This document shows positions 1 to 9,964 of a stretch of DNA of 64,000 nucleotides, one piece after another. The position numbers and the translations under genes are program-made. The notes beneath the pieces were generated by a model. It had not been told where the DNA came from and made no database searches. It was given only the letters and a program-made list of their open reading frames with translations. This DNA comes from Hygrophila difformis (Eukaryota; Streptophyta; Magnoliopsida; Lamiales; Acanthaceae). Every line of letters starts with the position of its first letter. The first letter of the stretch is position 1. The DNA is taken from NCBI GenBank assembly GCA_030278955.1, contig JAOANR010000008.1, positions 45,430,055 through 45,494,054 on the forward strand, in the 5' to 3' direction.

Positions 1-1266
1 TTGTTGGTATTATAGTTATGACAATTGGTATTGGCTTGAGAATCTACCATACCTTAGAAACTATGGAGACATGAATGAGCTAGAACTTAACTCTTGTAAC
101 AGAGTTGCGAGCCGATATGTGGGATTGGCTAACCCATAATCTAAATCTTAGTCATGGGACTTGGAAATCATCTTGTTATGCTTCCGAATCTTGAGATTGG
201 GCATGTGAATTATGATTGTGCGAATTATTTGACTTATGCATTCGAGGATACAAATATCATGTATATGCTTTCGAGTGTTAACTGGGCAAGCTTGGTTATT
301 TGATTATCTTGGGCATATTATTATGATGATTATGTGTTTATGCTTTCGAGAACTTAGTTCTGGGCATGTAAGCTTTCGAGAGCGAGATGCTCTGGGCTCT
401 ACCCGCTGTCTGTGGTTCGATCCTTGGGGATGCCACTCCGTAAGTCCACTTACCCCTTTATGCATGTAGTGTCCGCGGCGGGGGCATTGTAGGCATCTCT
501 TTCGACCATTAAGGAGAGGTGGATCCTTAATTGGAAAGAATGCTGGCCATGGTATTAGGATGCGCGCTAGACATCTTATGTGCTGCATTTAGGATAGATA
601 GGCACTTAGGTCATTGCATTTCATTCATTATTCATCTCATCATCTATTTTGCAGTGTATGACGTGGTTGAAGCACCGGTATGGGACGGTGTGATGTTTTA
701 ATTATGTATTTAATTATGCAACTATATAATATGTTATTACTGTGCTAACCTCGTTCCCCGTTTGCCCAGCTAGTTCTACTCTTGCTCAGTACTTATGTAC
801 TGACACCTTGCGTTTTGTTTTTCTTATAGATACTCCCGGGGAGGACGCAGAGCCTGAGCATGATATCGGGTTTGGGGATGAGCGATCTACCTAGAGATGC
901 ATCATTCATGTTATTGACTTATATGCTTGTCTGAAGTCTATGCTCTGTAGCATGAACTATCTGTTTTCCTTATTTATGTTATTGGTATTGGTCTGTGAAC
1001 CATGTTCTGTATTACTGTTATGTACTTGGTTTCGTTGACAGGTTGTGGTAAGACTTTGATGTCGTACTGTTGTGGCTTGTAAGTCAGATATCTGTTATGA
1101 TATGGGATTTCTTCTTGTTGGACTTACTCTGATGTTATGATTTATTAGTGTATCTGTTTACAAGGCTTCGTGTTATTAATCTTAAATTGATTGGCCACCA
1201 GTTTAAGAGAGGTAACACGGCAGTAATGTCGCAAAAATTTGGTTTAAAAATTTTTGGGGCGTTACA
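1..1266 (+). repeat. Partial 5' LTR of chromovirus A (3' portion)
   Basis: This is the downstream part of an LTR whose start lies left of the window. It ends in GGGGCGTTACA at 1266, followed three bases later by a tRNA-iMet primer site, which fixes the LTR boundary and the plus orientation. Near 786-803 there is a perfect 7-bp hairpin (TCAGTAC / GTACTGA), followed by a T-rich tract and an AG at 828-829 that resembles a 3' splice site. The same arrangement occurs in the other chromovirus-type LTRs of the window. The sequence is otherwise unlike the LTR at 4650-6482, so the two belong to different families. The small ORFs here look like chance ORFs. Confidence 0.85.
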
Positions 1267-1269
1267 TGT

Positions 1270-1283
1270 TGGTATCAGAGCCA
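1270..1283 (+). other. Primer-binding site, tRNA-iMet
   Basis: TGGTATCAGAGCC begins at 1270, three bases after the LTR end. It matches the complement of the plant initiator-methionine tRNA 3' end, the usual minus-strand primer of chromoviruses and many Copia elements. Confidence 0.92.
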
Positions 1284-1567
1284 TGTATGCTCTATGTGCT
1301 TAGAATTTTGACACAAGCATGTGGTGAGGAGTGTGGGGGAATGCATATAGTGTAGGACATGCATTGATTATGCTTATATTCCTGTTGTTTCGCTTTATGT
1401 TTTTGGGATGACTGTGTACCTTATGAGCTTGAGTTGTGATTTGTGTCAAACCACGATCAACTCATAGGGATATCCCGGGAGATCTATACTTTCTAGTTAT
1501 TATTCGATATTACTTTATTCTTGGTTATCGAATATTAATGTATATTGTTATGTGTTTTGAGTATAGG

Positions 1568-2719
1568 ATGCCGCCGCGTAGAGATGCAGAACCCCGACGG
1601 AGGGGACGACCTCGCAGAAACCCGGGGCCTGTTATTGGAGGCCGGGGACAGGATAATGATTATGAGGAGTATGCTCCCTTCGAGGAGCCCATGGATGTGG
1701 AGGAGGGCTATGAGGAAGAACCAGTGCCACCACCTCCACCAGGGCCTATGCCATTTGATCAGAATCAATTCATGCAGTTCATGCAGACCATGCAAGGAAT
1801 GTAGCAGGGACTAGGAAACCAGCATGGTAACCCACCGCCCCGATCAGTGGACTATGTTCATTTGGCACGACATCATCAGCCTCCAGTCTTCAGTGGAGGA
1901 TCAGACCCAGTGACTCTAGATGACTGGATCTTTCAGATGGACATCATTTTCGAGAACATTGATTGCCCCGAGGACCGGAAGGTGAGAGTGGGGAGTCAAT
2001 ACCTAAGGGGGCCAGCATTGCATTGGTGGAGAGCTCGCAGGAATGAGCTCATGGCGAGGACTGATTTCACCTGGGGAGTTTTCTGCAGTGCCCTTCGAGC
2101 TCATTTCTATACCCCACAGATGTTGAATGCTAAAAAGAGAGAGTTCCTCACTTTGGAACAGGTGGGGAACATGACAGTTTCAGAGTACTATCAGAGGTTC
2201 GTGGAGTTGATGGGTTATGTGCCGGGATTGGTTCCCGATGAGGAAGACAGGGTGTCCAGATTTGTGGATGGCCTGAAGGCAGAGATACGGACCAGATTCA
2301 GTGCTCAGCATGCATCCTTATCCACCGCTTATGATCAGGCACTATTTATTGAACGGGCCAGGGCAGATGCTCAGCGCAATTGGGCTGGCAGGCGCAGAGA
2401 TGCGGCGAGGACGGGTGGACCTCAGCGAAGGCAGTCAAGGGGAGGCGGTGAGACCTCCAGAGCACAGACTCATGCTCAGCCTCATACCAGACCGGGTCTT
2501 TACTGTTGGCATTGCCAGCAGGAGGGACATTTGAGATATCAGTGCCCTCAGCTGACGGGGCAGGCCAGTGGTTCTTCTTCTGCAGCTCGCGGAGCAGGGG
2601 CAGCGCGTGGGCGAGGTACAGACAGGGGACGTGGGCCACAGAGGGGCCGAGGAGGCCGCCTCAATGTTATGGAGCGAGCTGAGCTTGACGGGCGAGATGA
2701 CGTCATGACTGGTAAGTAA
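1568..2719 (+). pseudogene. gag: Gag of chromovirus A (one nonsense codon)
   Basis: Structural Gag polyprotein of a Tekay/Del-like Ty3-Gypsy element, forming the virus-like particle and binding genomic RNA. The start is the ATG at 1568, which opens a basic N-terminus (MPPRRDAEPRRRGRPRR) usual for this clade. An acidic and proline-rich spacer follows. The capsid-like domain runs from about residue 95 to 280, with the family pattern PPVFSGGSDPVTLDDWI and later YYQRFVEL. The zinc knuckle CWHCQQEGHLRYQC lies near residue 315, followed by a Gly/Arg-rich tail. An in-frame TAG at 1802-1804 (before CAG, probably from a glutamine codon) interrupts it, so this copy is defective unless read through. The ORF closes with GGT AAG TAA, which also reads as a splice donor (see the putative intron). 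Confidence 0.9.
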
Positions 2720-2776
2720 AGCTGTTCAATTTCAATTATGACTGATCTAACCATATGTAACAAATTGCTATGGTAG
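2712..2776 (+). other. Putative 65-nt intron between gag and protease
   Basis: GTAAGT at 2712 lies at the gag stop, and AG at 2775-2776 lies just before protease. The span is AT-rich, about 65 nt, with a CTAAC branch-like site about 25-30 nt before the acceptor. Removing it joins the last G of gag (2711) to TG at 2777, giving a valine codon and keeping gag and protease in one frame. This is inferred from sequence only; an alternative is ordinary decay that happened to create GT and AG. Confidence 0.5.
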
Positions 2777-3195
2777 TGCCTTATATTGTTGAATGTGTAG
2801 GTACTATACTAGTTGACAATGTTCCCGCTTATGTTTTGTTTGACTCCGGTGCATCATGCTCCTTCATATCTTCGGAGCTTGTGTCCAAGCATGACATGGG
2901 GCCGTTGGAGGCCTATCACCTTCATGTGTCGCTACCATCCGGAGATTTTATGCGGAGCCATTGGATTAGGTCCAGTGCACAAATAGTTATTAAGGATCGG
3001 GAGTTCAGCGCCGATCTCGTGGTGCTAGACTTGGCTGATTTCGACGTGATTTTGGGTATGGACTGGCTGTCAAAGTACCGAGCAAGATTGGACTGCGGAG
3101 TACCGAGGATTTCTTTCACCGATGAAGAGGGTGAGCAAGTGACTTATTATCCTCCTAACATCCGAGTAGTACTCCTGTGTCTTTTTCTGTTTTAA
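2770..3195 (+). CDS. pro: Aspartic protease of chromovirus A
   Basis: Retroelement aspartic protease that cleaves Gag-Pol. The active-site motif [12 protein letters not shown] is near residue 25. The second conserved region [20 protein letters not shown] is near residues 87-106, with the hydrophobic-hydrophobic-G pattern (ILG) typical of retropepsins. If the 65-nt intron is real, the coding part begins at 2777 and the ATG at 2770 is intronic. The frame closes at 3195 while the RT frame begins by 3177 or earlier. Family alignment suggests that a one-base frameshift around 3150-3170 separated protease from RT in what is normally one ORF. Confidence 0.85.
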   Translation: MVVPYIVECVGTILVDNVPAYVLFDSGASCSFISSELVSKHDMGPLEAYHLHVSLPSGDFMRSHWIRSSAQIVIKDREFSADLVVLDLADFDVILGMDWLSKYRARLDCGVPRISFTDEEGEQVTYYPPNIRVVLLCLFLF

Positions 3196-4149
3196 TTAGA
3201 AAGGGGTATCTGGTGCATCTTTGTTTCGTGCATGAGATTACACCACCTGCCCCGAGTTCGATGTTAGCACAGATTCCTATCGTCTCTGAATTTCCCGATG
3301 TATTTCCTGATGAGATACCCGGCTTTCCACCTGCCCGGGAGATAGACTTTGCCATTGATTTGGTGCCAGGGGCAGCACCAATTGCCAAGGCCCCTTACCG
3401 GATGGCTCCTGCAGAATTGAGAGAGTTGAAAGAACAACTCAAGGATCTACTTGATAAGGGATATATTCAGCCTAGCAGCTCACCTTGGGGTGCACCGGTA
3501 ATATTTGTCAAAAAGAAGGATGGGAGTTTACGGATGTGTATTGATTATCGGGGGCTGAATCAGGTCACAGTCAAGAACCGTTACCCGTTACCTAGGATCG
3601 ATGACCTATTCGATCAGCTGAAGGGTGCTTCTACATTCTCCAAGATTGACTTGAGGTCGGGGTATCATCAGATTAGAGTGGCGGAAAGAGATCGTGAGAA
3701 GACTGCCTTCCGGACACGATATGGCCACTTTGAGTTCACAGTGATGCCGTTTGGGCTGACTAACGCGCCAGCAGTCTTCATGGATTTAATGCATCGTGTT
3801 TTCCGGCCTTGGTTAGATGTCTGTGTGGTCATTTTCATTGACGACATCTTGGGTTACTCCCCTGATCTAAAGACACATAACGAGCATCTCAGGACAGTGT
3901 TGCAGGTGCTCAGAGAGCATAAGTTGTACGCCAAACTTTCGAAATGTGAATTCTGGCTTGATCAGGTGGCTTTTCTGGGACATATCATATCGGGAGAAGG
4001 AATAGTTGTGGACCCCGCGAAGGTGGAAGCCATTTTGGAGTGGAATCCACCTAGTAATGTCAGTGAGGTGCATAGTTTCCTTGGATTAGTGGGATACTAC
4101 CGGAGATTCATCGAGGGGTTTGCAAGCATTGCTCGACCCCTAACTCAGT
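3177..4149 (+). pseudogene. pol: Reverse transcriptase of chromovirus A, cut by the gap
   Basis: Ty3-Gypsy reverse transcriptase copying element RNA to cDNA. Seen in order: linker [20 protein letters not shown], thumb/finger motifs [92 protein letters not shown], the catalytic FIDDIL, then [11 protein letters not shown] and [13 protein letters not shown]. Both catalytic aspartates of the xxDD box are present. The usual ILVYS is ILGYS here. No ATG opens the frame; it depends on the protease frame and a frameshift. RNase H, integrase and chromodomain would follow but fall in the 500-N gap, and they do not reappear on the other side. Confidence 0.93.
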
Positions 4150-4649
4150 NNNNNNNNNNNNNNNNNNNNNNNNNNNNNNNNNNNNNNNNNNNNNNNNNNN
4201 NNNNNNNNNNNNNNNNNNNNNNNNNNNNNNNNNNNNNNNNNNNNNNNNNNNNNNNNNNNNNNNNNNNNNNNNNNNNNNNNNNNNNNNNNNNNNNNNNNNN
4301 NNNNNNNNNNNNNNNNNNNNNNNNNNNNNNNNNNNNNNNNNNNNNNNNNNNNNNNNNNNNNNNNNNNNNNNNNNNNNNNNNNNNNNNNNNNNNNNNNNNN
4401 NNNNNNNNNNNNNNNNNNNNNNNNNNNNNNNNNNNNNNNNNNNNNNNNNNNNNNNNNNNNNNNNNNNNNNNNNNNNNNNNNNNNNNNNNNNNNNNNNNNN
4501 NNNNNNNNNNNNNNNNNNNNNNNNNNNNNNNNNNNNNNNNNNNNNNNNNNNNNNNNNNNNNNNNNNNNNNNNNNNNNNNNNNNNNNNNNNNNNNNNNNNN
4601 NNNNNNNNNNNNNNNNNNNNNNNNNNNNNNNNNNNNNNNNNNNNNNNNN
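4150..4649. other. Assembly gap of exactly 500 N
   Basis: The run of N has a round length, which suggests a placeholder for unknown distance. Left of it is chromovirus A RT; right of it is the interior of a different LTR. At least the rest of pol, an LTR of A and the body of another element may be missing. Confidence 0.99.
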
Positions 4650-4799
4650 AAACCTTACTCACAAATTTTCGTGGTTGTTTGTTGTTTAAATCTCGAGATA
4701 TAGGCTTGTAACAAAAATCGGTTTTCAAAAACCCTATTTTCGTCCAATTTTAAAGACTCGCCAAAAACTCGACCTTCGGGAATTCAAACCGAAAACTTT

Positions 4800-5480
4800 T
4801 CAACATAAAAGTTGTTCCTAACACCTTTATCTATCTTGTGTCCAAATTTCAGCCATTGACATTAAGTTTTGCTATCCCAATTTTCGCCATGAACTTTCTG
4901 TATCGAACCGAACGATTTAAATCTGTGACAGATTCCTTCACTCAACTTGATGCATGTTTTTCACCCATTTTTCGAATGATTTAACTTTGCATTTCTAAAC
5001 AAAAGTTGTAGATAATTGTGTCTAGATTATGCCTACAAAATTTCACGGATTTTGGTGTTCATTTGATATGTCAAACGGCCAAGTTTTTAGAACTGTTTTG
5101 AATTCGTTTTAAGGGCCATGAGTATGCAGTGAGTTGCACTCGATTTTTGAGTACCAAGAATTCATTATTTCCAAAAACTTAAAACATGAAAGTTGTTCCT
5201 TAATGTGTCGTGTAGTTACTGTAAAAATTTCACATCGATTGGTTTTGAAATGAATTTTTAATCGGCGTTACACGAACCTGTGGCGAAAACAGTTTTTAAG
5301 ACATAAATTATTCTTTGCAATAAACTCAAATTTCAGCTCACTTCGGAACCTTATTTCCGAAAACTTAAAACATGAAAGTTGTTCGTGTGTGTGTTTTTGA
5401 ATTACTGGCCAAGTTTCAGAATTTTTGGAGAAAAGACGAATTTTAAATTAAGAAAGGCGTAAACTGCCTCGAATAGGATT
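4800..5480 (+). repeat. Degenerate tandem repeat, period about 186 bp, inside LTR family B
   Basis: The anchor AAGTTGT recurs at 4809, 5003, 5190 and 5376 (steps 194, 187, 186). Each copy is followed by a loosely conserved TTTCA segment and preceded by AAAACATGAA-like sequence. The same module is seen in reverse in the TR-GAG LTRs. Confidence 0.75.
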
Positions 5481-5604
5481 TTTCGAACTTGAAAAAACTC
5501 GAACTATGAAAACGCGATATCGATCCTTTGATAACTTTGAAATACGAACTTTCGAAAAATCCCGTTCACTAGGCTGAGCCGATCTTCATACTACCATTAT
5601 CTTT

Positions 5605-5821
5605 GAGACTGCCTCGTTAGTGGTCTCCTTACTATCTGAGATTGCCTCGTTAGTGATCTCGCGCGCTGTATTTGTGGATCGCCTCGTTAGTGGTCCTACT
5701 ATCTTTTTGGATCGCCTCGTTAGTGGTCCTACTATCTTTGAGACTGCCTCGTTAGTGGTCTCCCATTGTTTGGACTGCCTCGTTAGTGGTCCTATGTTGA
5801 GATTGCCTCGTTAGTGATCTC
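5605..5821 (+). repeat. Array of seven hairpins with a constant loop
   Basis: Seven copies lie at 5605-5627, 5638-5660, 5676-5696, 5709-5729, 5740-5762, 5772-5792 and 5799-5821. Each carries the invariant core GCCTCGTTAGTG flanked by short complementary arms. The arms change but stay paired: GAGAC/GTCTC, GAGAT/ATCTC, GGAC/GTCC, and GGATC/GGTCC (one G-U pair). This covariation suggests selection on RNA or DNA structure. Function is unknown. Confidence 0.85.
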
Positions 5822-6096
5822 CCGGTATGGTGTCCTCTTCTTAGTTTACGGGATGAAAAGTAAAAGACTCGTGTGAGTGTTTCATTATGCTTAAATCGTA
5901 TTTATCCTGTCTTTAATTATGCATTTAAAATTACGCATCTTAAATTATGCTTTAAATTTCGCTTTTTAAATTAAGTCCTTTAATCATGATTTTCCGCTGC
6001 AAATAAATCATGTATTTTTAAATTCCCGTACGGTAAGCGAAATCTTTAGTTTAAACACTTGTAACCCCTTTTATTTGTAGTTAGGGATTAACTTAC

Positions 6097-6141
6097 TCAG
6101 TATATTTTTATACTGATAACCGTTGTCATTTTTTTTTTCAG
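6097..6141 (+). promoter_or_regulatory. Conserved LTR hairpin followed by a putative 3' splice site
   Basis: TCAGTATA pairs with TATACTGA across a four-T loop (6097-6116), followed by a run of T and CAG at 6139-6141. The same order is found at 786-829 and, on the minus strand, at 31171-31120 and 44931-44880, with arm changes that preserve pairing. It reads like a structured acceptor of an LTR-internal intron; a 3'-end processing element is the alternative. Confidence 0.5.
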
Positions 6142-6482
6142 AGTACGTCGAGTGACGCATTGCATATGCACTTGGGGGAAATCATAATGGACATTTTAAA
6201 TTTCTGCATCGTACTGTTTTTACCGGGTCTGTTAAACCCGAGGATTTGGCCATGTTGGCCGTGATTTTACTTTCCGCTGCACTTACTTTATTTATTTTCC
6301 GCACGTGATAATTTCTACTATCGTACTAAGTATTATAAATTTCCGGACTAAATCTTGAAATGTTTTAAATCTTTTCCATACCCACAAGCCTTGCGTTTCC
6401 TTAGCGAGCTCGGGAAGCCGTGTCTTGCTAGGAAATGCGGCGGTGACATCCCGGCCTGGGTTATCAAATCCGGGGTGTTACA

Positions 6483-9400
6483 AAAAACCACATTGTATCC
6501 ATTGCCACCCATTCATGCCTTAGTTTATTTTCCATCCTCCACCAATTCGAATTGTTGCAATTCGAATTAATTCGAATTGCTGCACAATTCGAACTCACCC
6601 TCCCTTTGAGGTAAATACCTTAGTCAATTTGAGCAAAGAAAGGAACTTCGCCAATTCGAATTGTCCAATTCGAATTAATTCGAATTGGCCAATAATTCGA
6701 ATTGGGTGATGCTCCAATTTCTAGCAATGATCAATTGAGTAAGTAATACTTCATCCTTCATGCATTCTCAATTCGAATTACCCCAATAATTCGAATTGAA
6801 CCATCCCTTCTATTTTGGAAACCCCAAAAATATTTTCTTTCATGAGTTGTGTAAGTTGCATGGGTGTATTGGGCCTAGGCCCAATTCATCTGAATTCTAT
6901 CCATTACACATCTCAACCCATTAGTGTCCAATTATTGTGTGTTTAACACCCACACAGTACCAAAAATATTTTATTACTTTCTGATTTTCTCTTTTATTGT
7001 GTGTATGAACGGATAATGAGAAACACATAGATTAATGTTGGTGAAAGGTCCCTTCACAGGGATATCGACTAACCCGTCTTCTGTGTGTCAATCCTTATCT
7101 GTTATTTTGCACGATCTGATTAGTGGTTGGTGGAAGCTTCGGCGAGCGTTCTCTTCACTAAGAGTTTCGATTAGTCACTCAGCCAACTCCTAATCAGATG
7201 CACTCTTAATTTTCTTTATCTTAATTTTTCAACCTGAATTCAAGTTGCAATAGTATCAACTGATGACGACCAACATCAGTTGAGAAATATTACAGCAAGA
7301 AATATGTGGGTTTTTCTTCCACTCACAGACAAAAGAAAACTAAATAACGGCGGTCACCGTTGTTTGGGATTCTTTTTGTCTAAAATCATTCATCTTGGAT
7401 GATTGGGAACCGGACAGCAGATGTTTGCAGTCCGGAAAACTCCAACTATCCCTGACACTCTTTTTAGCCGATTTCTTCTCATCTCAGGCTAATCCACCTC
7501 TGTGTATCGCATTCTGTCTAACCCTACCATATATTTTGGGGTACCTTATTTTCCTTTTCATATACTTGTATGCATGATACTATTATGTAGATGTTCTGGT
7601 CTTATTATTATTTTGGGGATCCTTCCCCTTGGACATAGAAGTCTTGATTTAAATCAGATGTTGCATAATAAACTTCCAACAAAAACTCCTTTATAAAATC
7701 CGGATCTGAGTAAGGGATAAATTCGACAGTTATGACTAATTCACATTCTACTGGGGGTTGATTTTGAGAGCTTAGAAGCAGAGTCAGCGATTAGGTCTCA
7801 CCTAGACTGAAAGGATCTGTGTTTTAATTGAGAGTCTAGTACCAGTCTAGGGAATGATTTTCAAATATTCATTTGCTTCTCAAAATTGCTGTGTGTTGGA
7901 AATCTGATATTAGATATCGCATTAAATCAATATCCACTTGGGTGTAGATGAGATGTGATAAATAATATTGGAGGAACAACATATAGGCCTTGGTGAATTT
8001 ATAAGGTAAGGTCGAGTATTCCTTCGACTACTACCTTCTTCTGCCAAAGTCTAGAATTGAGTCTTGAGTGAGTACATCCGGAATAGGTTCACTTGTGGAT
8101 CTGTTTCATTTAGTTTGTACCTCATAACTCCCTAGATGTTGTAAGCCCTGTGGCTTATTGATAACTCGGGGGTTCTTGATCTGCATCTGGCCACCAAGAC
8201 CAGGGGCTCTTTTATACTAACGGAAAGAGACGTTTTTAACAATTCCGAGTGATAGATTTAAATGCTTTCTTTACAGCTTTCTTACTGCTTTCCTTTTAAA
8301 TGCTTTCATAGAGGTCACTCGGAAGAATTAGGGGCTGTCCATCTGTTAAAAGGTTTGAGAGTTATGGAATGGTTTGGGGCTTGATTTGAAACTTTGGGTG
8401 TGACATGGGGGAATGATAGCAGTACTTGGCAAGTCAACTAATGATTTGACAGGTGTTGCTCGTCCACCGTAAATGATTAACATACTTTTGCAAGGCATTG
8501 CAAAGGGAGTTAAGAGTTTATGGTATCTTAGAAATCGCTATCTTAAGAGCATGTAAACTCTTACTGTAAGTACCTGTCTGTTAAAGGGAACATGGTATAG
8601 AGAGCATGAGAGTTAGCTAACTGGAGGATTATCCCAAACAAAGATCTGTGTATTAAAAATGGAGGTTTAATTGTGTTTCATCTGAATCTTGTCCAATCTT
8701 TATTATTTCCCCCGTCCCTTCTGTCATATTTAAATCTGCTTTCTAGATAGTGTAGCATAATTTTGTATTGCTTTCGTAGTATAGATTTAATTGCTTTCCT
8801 CGATCTATTTTACCATGCTTTCTAGGATAATTTTTACTGCTTTCATGATCTGATTTAAATTATGTTGAGTAGTTGTTAGAAACCCTTGCAAAACTTGAAA
8901 CGAGTAACCGAATGGAAAATCTTAGTAAACGACGTGGGTCCTGCTTCTATCGCACATCCTCCAGTGAACGATCCGGTACTTACTATAAATTACTGCAATT
9001 TTTGACCCGTGCGCTTTCGGGAGCACAGTTTCGTGACACGAGTAAATAAAAATAACATTTTGGGAAAATACTCATACAGTGGGAAGATGTTCAAGAATTT
9101 CATGGCAGGTATCTTCTTGACATGAAATTAAGAGAAGCATCATGGTGCAGATACCTAGAACTTTCAGGGTGACAGACTGAAGGTCCATCCCGGTTGCACC
9201 GTGATACTTGTCAAAAGTTTCATGGCTGGAAGAACCACAGCGCCGTTTGAACCCCACAGGAGTAATAAAAAAGGGAAATCTTAATATAACCTTAAACCCA
9301 TTTCATAAATCATAACTCTTTTCATTTAATAAATCCGAACTTGGAAATTGTATTTAGACGGTTCTTCAACCCCCCAGCAGCAAAATGAAACTTGGCTTGA

Positions 9401-9534
9401 GTGCAAAAGTTTCATGGCCGTTACCGGGGACTCTTGAGGCACCATTTGAAATCACAGTTTCCTCCTTAAGCAATAAACCAGTAAAGGAATTTTCAGAAAA
9501 TTACTCGTGTTGGCGAAGCTCGTCAAAAGTTTCA
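6483..9534 (+). repeat. LTR-X: partial Athila2-family LTR in plus orientation
   Basis: Its sequence matches the reverse complement of 50752 to about 53810, inside the Athila2 5' LTR. It is truncated on the left by the family B element. It ends in GTCAAAAGTTTCA at 9534, the same 3' end as the Athila2 LTR, and then enters minus-strand Athila2 pol. It is therefore the 3' LTR (or solo LTR) of a separate plus-strand element inserted into Athila2 pol. AATTCGAATT palindromes occur at 6545-6800. Several primer-site-like copies occur near the 3' end (9210-9225, 9403-9430). No gene was found in this 3 kb. Confidence 0.8.
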
Positions 9535-9964
9535 GTTACACATCGTCTAATAATCGAATCTGCACAATGCTTGAAGAGGTAAGGGTCTTCCCAGAAGTAG
9601 TTAACCACATCTCGGTTGAACCTCGCTTTGTGGCCTCTGCTTTGAAATGGTGGGGTTATTCCGCATGCTAAAAAGTTAGCAATATCGGAAAACCACGGAC
9701 AAGCTTGATCATGAAGATGCAAGGCAAACAGTTGCTCGTCCGGGAAATTCTCATTTACGGCTAGCTCATTTTTATCATTTTCTAGTCGAGACAAATGGTC
9801 AGCAGCACCATTGTCTCTGCCTTTTCTATCTTTTATTATAATGTTGAATTCTTGCAGCAAAAGTACCCACCTGATTAATCGAGGTTTGGCGTCTTGTTTG
9901 CTAAACAAGTATCTCAGTGCAGAGTGATCTGTGTACACTGTGGTTTTCGTACCAATAAGATATT
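9535..9964 (-). pseudogene. pol: Athila2 pol fragment: RNase H end and integrase start
   Basis: Minus-strand continuation of Athila2 pol after the Athila1 insertion. It shows RNase H ([36 protein letters not shown]) and then the start of the integrase region ([32 protein letters not shown]). At the homologous place Athila1 continues into the integrase zinc-binding domain. Here it stops because LTR-X begins. The right edge carries TSD ATATT (9960-9964), shared with 28997-29001, proving continuity with 28997-30804. The rest of the integrase and the 3' LTR would lie left of the window or are lost. Confidence 0.9.

Larger units (their letters stand above)
4650..6482 (+). repeat. Partial chromovirus-type LTR (family B), 3' portion
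   Basis: It ends in GGGGTGTTACA at 6482, directly against Athila-type LTR sequence, so it is the 3' boundary of an element inserted into LTR-X. The first 150 bases match the window's last 150 bases (about nine tenths identical by eye), so this is the family of the LTR at 62904. It is also a relative of the TR-GAG LTR on the minus strand. It contains 186-bp degenerate tandem repeats (about 4800-5480), a hairpin array (5605-5821), and a conserved hairpin plus T-tract and CAG (6097-6141). No primer site follows the LTR, so this is a 3' LTR or a solo LTR. Confidence 0.85.

Noticed and set aside
1436..1567. Upstream extension of chromovirus A gag
   Set aside because: No ATG and no Gag-like sequence before 1568; the basic N-terminus typical of the family begins at that ATG.
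5605..5821. CRISPR array
   Set aside because: Units are regularly spaced but 'spacers' are short and repetitive, the context is a plant LTR, and arms covary; a hairpin array fits better.
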